Translations under genes and position numbers: made by a program
Notes under the pieces: generated by a model
What the model was told of the DNA's origin: nothing
Seen by the model: the letters and a program-made list of their open reading frames with translations, nothing else
Database searches by the model: none
Assembly (NCBI GenBank): GCA_016931895.1
Contig: JAFGDY010000296.1
Location: forward strand, 1 to 55,236
Source: Anaerolineae bacterium
GTDB taxonomy: Bacteria > Chloroflexota > Anaerolineae > 4572-78 > J111
DNA: 55,236 bases
Direction of reading: 5' to 3'
Shown here: in pieces, positions 36,907-43,921 of the stretch
Layout: each line of letters begins with the position of its first letter
Position numbering within the stretch: position 1 is the first letter of the stretch

Positions 36907-39080
36907 CCGCTCATCTCTCAAACAGCCAAAATCCGCCAGCCCCCAACCGCAATCCATTTCCTGTCTCTTTTCTCGACCATCCCCGTCTCGTTGCTTTTCT
37001 TCTTTTCCTACTCGCGCTATTCCCTCGTCTGCCTGGCCTGAAACGTTTCTTGACCAGCGATGAGAACACCAACATTTTTTTTGCCGGCAGCGATGTAATT
37101 GCCGCCTTTTTGCGGGGCGACTGGCGCGGCACTTATTGGCATTTTTATCCGGGTGTAACGATGAGTTGGCTGGATGCTCTGGGCATAGCGGGTCAATATT
37201 TGGTTGACCTTTTCACCGGCCAGCCAGTCCCCCCCTTCACCGAGTACATTTATGGCGATATTTTGACGTTGCTGGTAGCCAATCGTTTGCCCTATGCCCT
37301 CTTAACCGCGGCGGCTGTGCCGGCCGTTTACCTGCTGGCCTGCCAATTGTTGCCCAAACGTTTGGCCCTGCTGGGCGCGCTCTTTCTGGCCGTTGACCCC
37401 TTTTACCTGGCCCATTCCCGCATGGCCCATGGCGACGCGCCGGTGGCTGTTTTTATGAGCCTATCGGCCCTGGCTTTTTTTGTGTACCTTGAAAAGTTGG
37501 CGAAAAACAAGTTAGGGAACGAAAAAACTGGCAATAATTTCTACTTTCTAATTTCTAATTTTTTTCCCCGGTCGGCCTTTATTTATCTGGTTCTCTCCGC
37601 CGTTTTTGGCGGCCTGGCCGCGCTCACCAAAGCTCCCGGCCAATTTATGGCCCTATTTGTCATTGGTATGTCTGGGGGCTGCGCCGGGCTAAAACTCTGG
37701 CAGGACAAAAAACAACTAAGCCGCTGGCCGCAGTCGGTCATCCGCTTGGTTCTGCCCTGGCTTGCAGTTGTCGTCGTTTGGGGGGGTGTGGCGCTCTTCG
37801 TCTTCGTTCTGCTCTGGCCCAGTATGTGGGTGGACCCCCTGGGCACGTTTAACCAGATGTGGGCCGAAACCTTTGGCAAGGTCGAGGAAGGCCACCTGGT
37901 TTACTTTTTGGGCCGGGCTACGCTTGACCCCGGACCCTGGTTCTATTTTTACGTCATTCCCTTCCGGCTTACGCCCGTAGTCCTGCTTGGCAGCGTCTTA
38001 TCTTTATTCGTCTTTATCCCTAACCTTCATCCCCACCGGACAGGTTCAACTCGCCGGGCCTCCTTCTACTTCTGGCTATTTGTTATTGCCCTATTGTTTT
38101 TTGGCAATCTCAGTCCCAAAAAACAGGATCGTTACCTGCTACCGCTGTTCCCGTTTCTGGATCTGCTGGCGGCCATTGGCTGGATGGGTTTGTTAAATTG
38201 GGTGTTCGGCTCCTTTTTTAAATCTCAAATCTCAAATCTCAAATCCCTAAGCCCGGCCTTTTTAATTTCTAATTTCTTACTTTTCATTCTCCTGGTATTT
38301 CACTTCCTGCCGGTTCTCACCTACTACCCTTACTATCTCACTTACTTCAACCCGCTACTGGGCGGCCCCACTCGCGCGGCAAAAACAACGTTGATGGGCT
38401 GGGGCGAAGGTATGGAGCAAGTCGCGGCTTATCTCAATACCAAACCCAACGCCGAACAGCTTTACGTAGCCTCAACCCCATCCCAAACGCTGCTGCCTTA
38501 CTTTGCCGGGACGGGCGAGAATTTTTATACCAACGACATCGCCTTCCGCGCCGATTATGTGGTGCTCTATCTGGCCCAAATGCAGCGCCTGGCCCCCAGC
38601 CCGGAAATTGTGCGTTATTTTGAAGCGCAACCGCCGGAGAAAATTATCACCATCCAGGATGTCGTTTACGCCAAAGTCTATCCCGGCCCCAAACTCATCC
38701 TCACCGACCTTCCGCCTACAGCCATTCCCCTCAATATTGGTTTGGCCGATACCCTGCGCCTGGCCGGTTACGAAAGGCAAAACTCCCGTCTAACTCTCTA
38801 CTGGCATGCCCTGACTCCCCTGTCTGTTGACTATACTATCTCGGTCCGTGCCCGCGCCGCTGAGGGGCAACTGCTGGCCCAACAGGATAGCTGGCCGGTT
38901 AATGGCTTGCTGCCCACCTCCCAATGGCGGCAAGGTGATTACGTAACCGATACGCACCTTTTGGAATTGCCTGAAACGGAGGTCGAGCAAATAGAGAGTT
39001 TTGAAATTGTGGTCTACCACCTGGCCACCGGCGAAACTCTTGGCCCGCCTATTGTTATCCCAATGAACCATGAACAGTGA
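36903..39080 (+). CDS. GT-C glycosyltransferase with one beta-sandwich module (D)
   Basis: A 725-residue GT-C protein of the same subgroup as genes A and B. Its acidic motif is FLTSDENTNIFF, and the HFYPGVTMSWL block follows. WPSMWVDPLGTFNQM and LDPGPWFYFYVIPFR are present, then PYYLTYFNPLLGG and GWGEGMEQVAAYLN. The final module is partly eroded (LTLYWHALTPLSVDYTI). Two loops are encoded by 7-base arrays (37541-37561, and 38221-38248 with 38260-38287). Paralogues B and gene 43908 have much shorter loops at one or both places. The start overlaps the previous stop (ATGA). Confidence 0.88.
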   Translation: MTAHLSNSQNPPAPNRNPFPVSFLDHPRLVAFLLFLLALFPRLPGLKRFLTSDENTNIFFAGSDVIAAFLRGDWRGTYWHFYPGVTMSWLDALGIAGQYLVDLFTGQPVPPFTEYIYGDILTLLVANRLPYALLTAAAVPAVYLLACQLLPKRLALLGALFLAVDPFYLAHSRMAHGDAPVAVFMSLSALAFFVYLEKLAKNKLGNEKTGNNFYFLISNFFPRSAFIYLVLSAVFGGLAALTKAPGQFMALFVIGMSGGCAGLKLWQDKKQLSRWPQSVIRLVLPWLAVVVVWGGVALFVFVLLWPSMWVDPLGTFNQMWAETFGKVEEGHLVYFLGRATLDPGPWFYFYVIPFRLTPVVLLGSVLSLFVFIPNLHPHRTGSTRRASFYFWLFVIALLFFGNLSPKKQDRYLLPLFPFLDLLAAIGWMGLLNWVFGSFFKSQISNLKSLSPAFLISNFLLFILLVFHFLPVLTYYPYYLTYFNPLLGGPTRAAKTTLMGWGEGMEQVAAYLNTKPNAEQLYVASTPSQTLLPYFAGTGENFYTNDIAFRADYVVLYLAQMQRLAPSPEIVRYFEAQPPEKIITIQDVVYAKVYPGPKLILTDLPPTAIPLNIGLADTLRLAGYERQNSRLTLYWHALTPLSVDYTISVRARAAEGQLLAQQDSWPVNGLLPTSQWRQGDYVTDTHLLELPETEVEQIESFEIVVYHLATGETLGPPIVIPMNHEQ
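37541..37561 (+). repeat. In-frame 7-base tandem array (CTAATTT)
   Basis: CTACTTT, CTAATTT, CTAATTT. It encodes FYFLISNF in an extended loop absent from paralogues A, B and 43908. Confidence 0.75.
38221..38287 (+). repeat. In-frame 7-base tandem arrays (AATCTCA; TTCTAAT)
   Basis: AATCTCA three times then AATCCCT (38221-38248). A second series at 38260-38287 reads TTTTAAT, TTCTAAT, TTCTTAC, TTTTCAT. They encode KSQISNLKSLSPAFLISNF before the helix that leads to TYFNPLLGG. Confidence 0.85.
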
Positions 39081-39131
39081 AACCGTAAACCTTAAACAAC
39101 CCCCTGCCCTTCTCTCCTCTCTCCTCTCCCT
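39065..39131 (+). repeat. 7-base arrays spanning a stop/start junction (GAACAGT; TCTCTCC)
   Basis: GAACCAT, GAACAGT, GAAACCG, TAAACCT, TAAACAA (39065-39099), then TCTCTCC, TCTCTCC, TCTCCCT (39111-39131). The first holds both the ATG of the next gene (39070) and the TGA of the previous one (39078-39080). Confidence 0.75.
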
Positions 39132-41244
39132 TCTTCCCTTCTTTATCATCCTCCTGGCTACATTTCTCCGCCTCTACCACCTGCCAGTTCTACCCCCCGG
39201 CCTAAATTTTGACGAAGCCGGCAACGGCGTGGCTGCCTTTGACGTTTTACGCGGCGAGCCAAAACTGTGGTGGCGGATTGGCGGGGGTAAAGAACCGCTC
39301 TGGCCCTATCTTATGGCGGCAAGCACCACCATTTTGGGGAATATTCCCCTGGCCCTGCGTCTGCCCGCCGCTTTGGTTGGCATTTTAAGCGTGGCTGCGG
39401 TTTATCCTTTGGGGCTTGTGCTGTTCGGCGGCGCAAACCGGCAGGGTTGTCCTCATGCGCGGCTGATTTCTCTGCTAACGATGCTTGGCCTGGCCCTGTC
39501 TGCCTGGCATCTTCATTTTAGCCGCCTCGGTTTTCGAGCCATTCTCCTGCCTTTATTTTCTACCCTGGGATTTTATTTTTTGTGGCGCAGTATTGTCAGG
39601 AGCCAGGAACCAGGAACCGGGCGTCGAATATTTTTTGCCCTGGTCTTATCGGCGTTTTTTGTGGCGCTGGCGGTTTATGCCTACCTGGCCGCCCGGTTAT
39701 TGCTGCTGGCGCCCCTGCTCTTTTTTGCGCTCCATTGGTTGAACGTTTTTGCCCGCAGCCACCGGGCCGGAAGCCCGCCAATGGCGGCGTTTACTCGCCC
39801 CCTCCTCCTGCTAATTTCTAAGTTCCTATTTCTCCTTTTTCTCTTTCTCTCCCCCCTCCTCGTCTACTTTCTTTTCCACCCGGCCGATTTTATGACCCGC
39901 TCAACCGCCGTATCCATTTTTAATCCTGCCTGGCGCCAGGGCGATTTGTTTGGCGCAGCCGGGCGCGTCTTGACCCTCACCCTTGGCACCTTTGTTGGTT
40001 TTACCGGCGACCCCAACCCCCTGGTCAATTTGCCCGGCCAACCTGCCGTGCCGGTTTTGCTGGCTTCCTTTTTTTTGTTGGGGGTTTTGGTCAGTCTCTA
40101 CCGCCTTATCCGTCCTCGACCCCTTCTATCCGCCAATCCTTATCTGTTTCTGCTCTGCTGGTGGGCCGTTATGCTGCTCCCGGCCCTGCTCGCCCCCGAA
40201 GGCGCGCCCCACCATCTGCGCCTCATCGGCGCCATTGTGCCTACCTACCTTTTCATTGCTGTAGGAATGACTGCCGCCGCCGGGCTGCTGGTCAAACTTA
40301 TCAGCTCTATTTTGCGTTACCCAAAATACGCCCTCTGTCCTCATCTGCTATCTGCTACCTGCTATCTGCTACCTGCTATCTGCTACCTACTCCTGGCTTT
40401 GCAAACTTACTCTAACTACTTTCTCCGCTGGCCTGCGGCGGTTGACTTTACCCTGCCTTTCGATCTCTACGCCGTTCGCCTGGCTAATGACATCGCCCAG
40501 GCTCCGCCTGATACCGTTTACGTGTTGCCCATGGATATTCGCGCCGGGCCGGAAGCGCGACACTATACCCTGGATTACCTGTTGGCCTCTTACCGGCCTT
40601 CAGCCTACATTTACCTGCCCGTTGACGAGCATAACGCCGAAACCCTGCTCACCACCCGGGCCGTTGCCGGCAAAAACGAGCTGCGCCTGGTCCGCTGGAC
40701 CGCGGACAAACACCACGAGGCCGACGCCAAAGAAATTGTCGCTTTTTTGCTGCAAACAAATGCCGTCCTCGTAACGCGGGAATCGTATCCGGTATACGAT
40801 CTTGAAACTTATACCCTCAACAGAAACGCCTCCTTTACGCTGCCGGCCATCACTCAGCCCATTGGCGCTACCTTCGACAATTTGCTGCGCCTGGATGCTG
40901 CCTTTATCCCTCCCACCGCCGCCCCCGGTCACTCGCTGCCCGTCGCCTTGACCTTTGCCCCCCTGGCCCAAATGGAGGCGGATTACAAGGTTTCTCTGCG
41001 CCTCATTAGCCCCAACGGCGAACGGGTCGCCCAAAAAGACCGGGTCTTGTTACACAATTTCCACCAGGGCACCTCACTCTGGCCGCCTGAAACGGCCAAT
41101 GAGTATTACCTGCTGCCAATTCCATCAGACGCCCAACCGGGCCAATATACGGTAGGGGTGGTTGTTTATCACCCCGACACGCAGGCTCCCCTGCTGGCCG
41201 GTGGCCTGGTGGAAGTGCCCCTGGGCGCTGTTTGGGTAAAGTGA
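39070..41244 (+). CDS. GT-C glycosyltransferase with one divergent beta-sandwich module (E)
   Basis: A 724-residue polytopic protein. The acidic motif is LNFDEAGNGVAAFDVLRG, typical of ArnT/PMT-like enzymes; GGGKEPLWPYL and FSRLGFRAILLP follow. About eleven helices are predicted before residue 460. The soluble tail contains one poorly conserved module (MEADYKVSLRLISPNGER, PGQYTVGVVVYHPDTQ). Three 7-base arrays are read in frame (39595, 39811, 40343), and the N-terminal 20 codons derive from two more. The start overlaps the previous gene by 11 bases. Confidence 0.87.
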   Translation: MNSETVNLKQPPALLSSLLSLLPFFIILLATFLRLYHLPVLPPGLNFDEAGNGVAAFDVLRGEPKLWWRIGGGKEPLWPYLMAASTTILGNIPLALRLPAALVGILSVAAVYPLGLVLFGGANRQGCPHARLISLLTMLGLALSAWHLHFSRLGFRAILLPLFSTLGFYFLWRSIVRSQEPGTGRRIFFALVLSAFFVALAVYAYLAARLLLLAPLLFFALHWLNVFARSHRAGSPPMAAFTRPLLLLISKFLFLLFLFLSPLLVYFLFHPADFMTRSTAVSIFNPAWRQGDLFGAAGRVLTLTLGTFVGFTGDPNPLVNLPGQPAVPVLLASFFLLGVLVSLYRLIRPRPLLSANPYLFLLCWWAVMLLPALLAPEGAPHHLRLIGAIVPTYLFIAVGMTAAAGLLVKLISSILRYPKYALCPHLLSATCYLLPAICYLLLALQTYSNYFLRWPAAVDFTLPFDLYAVRLANDIAQAPPDTVYVLPMDIRAGPEARHYTLDYLLASYRPSAYIYLPVDEHNAETLLTTRAVAGKNELRLVRWTADKHHEADAKEIVAFLLQTNAVLVTRESYPVYDLETYTLNRNASFTLPAITQPIGATFDNLLRLDAAFIPPTAAPGHSLPVALTFAPLAQMEADYKVSLRLISPNGERVAQKDRVLLHNFHQGTSLWPPETANEYYLLPIPSDAQPGQYTVGVVVYHPDTQAPLLAGGLVEVPLGAVWVK
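39595..39622 (+). repeat. In-frame 7-base tandem array (RCCAGGA)
   Basis: GTCAGGA, GCCAGGA, ACCAGGA, ACCGGGC, encoding VRSQEPGTG in a loop between helices. Confidence 0.82.
39811..39852 (+). repeat. Degenerate in-frame 7-base array (CTAATTT-like)
   Basis: CTAATTT, CTAAGTT, CCTATTT, CTCCTTT, TTCTCTT, TCTCTCC. It encodes a Leu/Phe-rich membrane stretch (LISKFLFLLFLFLSP). Confidence 0.55.
40343..40391 (+). repeat. In-frame 7-base tandem array, seven units (AYCTGCT)
   Basis: ATCTGCT, ATCTGCT, ACCTGCT, ATCTGCT, ACCTGCT, ATCTGCT, ACCTACT. The clearest array of the window. It encodes a heptad-periodic membrane segment, LLSATCY then LLPAICY then LLL. Confidence 0.95.
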
Positions 41245-41252
41245 GCGTTCTT

Positions 41253-41281
41253 TTGCCAGCCCTTCCGCCGCATGGTATGAT
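41253..41281 (+). promoter_or_regulatory. Promoter for the GT-C gene at 41294
   Basis: TTGCCA (41253-41258), 17 bases and TATGAT (41276-41281), each five of six. Transcription would start near 41288, only about six bases ahead of the ATG, so the mRNA would be nearly leaderless. Confidence 0.65.
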
Positions 41282-41293
41282 ACCGGGCCGTAG

Positions 41294-43921
41294 ATGACCG
41301 TGGTTAAACAGATTGCCCAAACCAAAAAACCTTTTCTCTTTGCCGAGGCCGCCATCAGCCTCGGCCTTTTCCTGTTGGCCTTGCTGCCCCGGGCTTATGC
41401 CTTGCAGCATTTTGTCACCGCCGACGAGGCCAAGTGGGTCTATCGCTCCGCCCAATTTTTGTCTGCTTTTTTGCGGGGCGATTTTGCCGCAACCACCGTT
41501 AACCTGACCCCTGCCGTGACCACCACTTGGTTGGGCAGCCTGGGTTTGGCCGCTTACCACAGCCTGCATTGGGCCGATATCGGTCTCTCTCTGCCCGAAT
41601 GGTTATTGACCCTGCCGGAATTCCGCCCTGAGTTAGACGTATTGGCGGCCACTCGCTGGCCAATGGTTATCTTGACCTCCCTGAGTGTGGCGGCCGTTTA
41701 CCTTCTAACCCGCTCCCTGTTCAACCGCGCGTTGGCCTTTGTGGCGGCGGCCTTTATCGCGCTTTCGCCCCACTTTGTCGCTCTTTCTCGCATTCTGGGC
41801 CACGATGCTCCCGCCGCTGTTTTTATGACTCTGTCCCTGTTACTGCTGCTGTGGGCAAACAATTTAGACGAGTTTGTGCCCGCTCAAGCTGTTCGCCGGG
41901 AACAAAAATCAAACCGGCGCAAGACAATGCGCCGGTTTGCGCCCCACCTGCTGCTCGTTCTTTCCGGCCTGATGGCCGGCCTGGCGTTTCTCTCCAAAGC
42001 GCCGGCCTTATTTCTCATTCCCTTTGCCATTCTGGTCTTTGCCGGTCGGGTCTGGCGGCAGAGCGCCTCGCTCTATTTTTGGTTCAAACGATTTTTACTC
42101 TGGCTTTTTGCCGCCTACCTTGCTTTCCTGATCTTCTGGCCCGCTGCTTGGGTTGACCCACTTGGCCGCCCTCTGGCGGTAATAGAGAACGCCTTTTTCT
42201 CCGCCACCGATCAGGAAGAAGCCGACGCCGAAGGTTATTGGCAGGCGCCCGACCTCGGCCCTTTTTACTACCTGGCGCATGGCTCCTTCAAACTCAGCCC
42301 ACTGGTGCTGGTTGGGGCGGGCCTGGCTGCCTGGTATCTGAGCCGGTCAATTCGCCAAACACCGAATCTGCCCAATGACCACGCAAAGAATAAAAAAGAA
42401 TCACTCGTTTCCCCCAAAAACTATCCAATGACCCTTCTATGGCTGCTCGGCTTTGTTCTCCTCTTCACCCTCTTCATCACCCTCAGCGACAAACGCAGCC
42501 CCCGTTACATCCTGCCCGCCTTTCCGCCCCTGGCGCTGCTGGCCGCTTATGGCTGGTTGACGTTGTTGGCGCAAGTCTCAGGGGTCAGGAATCAGGAATT
42601 AGGGGATAAAAGTGAGACGCCAGAGGCTACCACTACGCAATACGTAATACGCCATACGCAACACCTCTTTCCTCTCTCCTCTCTTCTCTTCCCCTTTCTG
42701 CTCACCCTCTCCGCGCTCATCATCCTGCTGCCCTACGCGCCTTACTACTTTACCTATTTTAATCCGCTGCTGGGCGGGCCGTACACCGCCCCGCGCCTGG
42801 TCAAAATAGGTTGGGGAGAGGGATTGGACCAGGTTGGCCGTTTTTTGCAGGCCCAATGGCCCAATAGCCGGGTGGGCGCGCCCTATGCCTCAACCGTAGC
42901 CCCCTTTTTTGCGGGCGACCTCTCGGACGTAATGGGCGACCACCTGGATTACGTGGTGCTCTACCGCAAACAAGTGCAGTCCGGCGAACCGTCGCCCGCC
43001 TTCATCCGTTATTATGAATATTCCGGCTCTATTTTTTCGGTGGATTTGAACGGCATCCGGTATGCCGATGTTTACCCCGGCCCGGCCCTCCAGTGGGCCT
43101 TAACCCTCACGCCCGGCCTGGATCACGGCATTTTGCCCCTGCCGCTTGGCTTTCGCCCGCTTACGCCCTATGGTCGGTTGGGCGAACTATTGGCAGTTGA
43201 CGTGGTCTGGCTGGCCAAAGGCCCTTTGCCCAACACGCCCTCTATCGTCACCTTGCAGCCCCTTTCTGTTTTCGACTTTTTGAACGAACACAACGACGAG
43301 CACGGCACGTCCCTTGAACCCCGGGCCGGCTTCGTTCTGGCCGAAGGGCCGGGCAGCCTGACCCGCCTGGCCGACGACTTGATTGTCAGCCGCCACCTCC
43401 TGCCTCTCCCGGCGGATTTGCCACGAGGCCGGTATGCCTTGTTGGTGGATGGCCGGCCCCTGGGTGAAGTTGAGGCGCGGAATTTTCAACTCCCGCCGGA
43501 GCTGAATCCGGTCAACCAGGTGATTTTTGACCAACAGATTGGCCTGGCCGCTTATCAACTCTCATTAGCTGATGATACCCTTGGTCTCAACATCGCCTGG
43601 CGCGCCGAAACAGCCCATCTGCCCGATTATACTGTGTTTGTCCAACTCCTTAACGCCGAAACCAACGAGCGCCTGGCCGGGGTGGATACGCAGCCCCTCG
43701 CGGGCGACTGGCCCACCGGTGCCTGGGTTAAAGAAGAAGTAGTGTTTGACAAATATGTTGTCTCCGTGCCGCCCGATTTGCCGCCCGGTTTTTACAAACT
43801 GATTGTTGGCTTCTATCAACCCGCCACCGGTCGGCGTTTGACTCTGCCCGGCGGCCAGGATTATTGGACCGTGCCGTGGACGCTTGTTCGTGAGAAACAA
43901 AACCAAAATGACCAGCCCTAA
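41294..43921 (+). CDS. GT-C glycosyltransferase with beta-sandwich tail (F)
   Basis: An 875-residue member of the A/B/D subgroup. Acidic motif FVTADEAKWVYRSAQF, then LTPAVTTTWLGSLG, FWPAAWVDPLGRP, and PYYFTYFNPLLGG with GWGEGLDQVGRFL. The tail has one degenerate and one good module (LNIAWRAETAHLPDYTVF, PPDLPPGFYKLIVGFYQP). Two loops carry extra DNA read in frame: a 28-base perfect palindrome at 41911-41938, and a composite 7-base array at 42575-42696. It has its own promoter and no ribosome site. It overlaps the next gene by 14 bases. Confidence 0.88.
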   Translation: MTVVKQIAQTKKPFLFAEAAISLGLFLLALLPRAYALQHFVTADEAKWVYRSAQFLSAFLRGDFAATTVNLTPAVTTTWLGSLGLAAYHSLHWADIGLSLPEWLLTLPEFRPELDVLAATRWPMVILTSLSVAAVYLLTRSLFNRALAFVAAAFIALSPHFVALSRILGHDAPAAVFMTLSLLLLLWANNLDEFVPAQAVRREQKSNRRKTMRRFAPHLLLVLSGLMAGLAFLSKAPALFLIPFAILVFAGRVWRQSASLYFWFKRFLLWLFAAYLAFLIFWPAAWVDPLGRPLAVIENAFFSATDQEEADAEGYWQAPDLGPFYYLAHGSFKLSPLVLVGAGLAAWYLSRSIRQTPNLPNDHAKNKKESLVSPKNYPMTLLWLLGFVLLFTLFITLSDKRSPRYILPAFPPLALLAAYGWLTLLAQVSGVRNQELGDKSETPEATTTQYVIRHTQHLFPLSSLLFPFLLTLSALIILLPYAPYYFTYFNPLLGGPYTAPRLVKIGWGEGLDQVGRFLQAQWPNSRVGAPYASTVAPFFAGDLSDVMGDHLDYVVLYRKQVQSGEPSPAFIRYYEYSGSIFSVDLNGIRYADVYPGPALQWALTLTPGLDHGILPLPLGFRPLTPYGRLGELLAVDVVWLAKGPLPNTPSIVTLQPLSVFDFLNEHNDEHGTSLEPRAGFVLAEGPGSLTRLADDLIVSRHLLPLPADLPRGRYALLVDGRPLGEVEARNFQLPPELNPVNQVIFDQQIGLAAYQLSLADDTLGLNIAWRAETAHLPDYTVFVQLLNAETNERLAGVDTQPLAGDWPTGAWVKEEVVFDKYVVSVPPDLPPGFYKLIVGFYQPATGRRLTLPGGQDYWTVPWTLVREKQNQNDQP
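41911..41938 (+). repeat. Perfect palindrome inside a coding loop
   Basis: AAACCGGCGC (41911-41920) and GCGCCGGTTT (41929-41938) flank an 8-base loop. An A5 run precedes it, so on the minus strand it looks like an intrinsic terminator (stem then ATTTTT). It is translated as part of a basic loop (NRRKTMRRFAPH). Confidence 0.85.
42575..42696 (+). repeat. Composite in-frame 7-base array, three unit families
   Basis: GTCTCAG, GGGTCAG, GAATCAG, GAATTAG, GGGATAA, AAGTGAG, ACGCCAG. After about ten bases: TACGCAA, TACGTAA, TACGCCA, TACGCAA, CACCTCT, TTCCTCT, CTCCTCT, CTTCTCT. It encodes a 40-residue polar loop just before the last helix. Confidence 0.87.

Noticed and set aside
40343-40391. Possible CRISPR array
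   Set aside because: The units are contiguous 7-mers with no spacers; none of the arrays in the window has the repeat-spacer form, and no cas gene is present.
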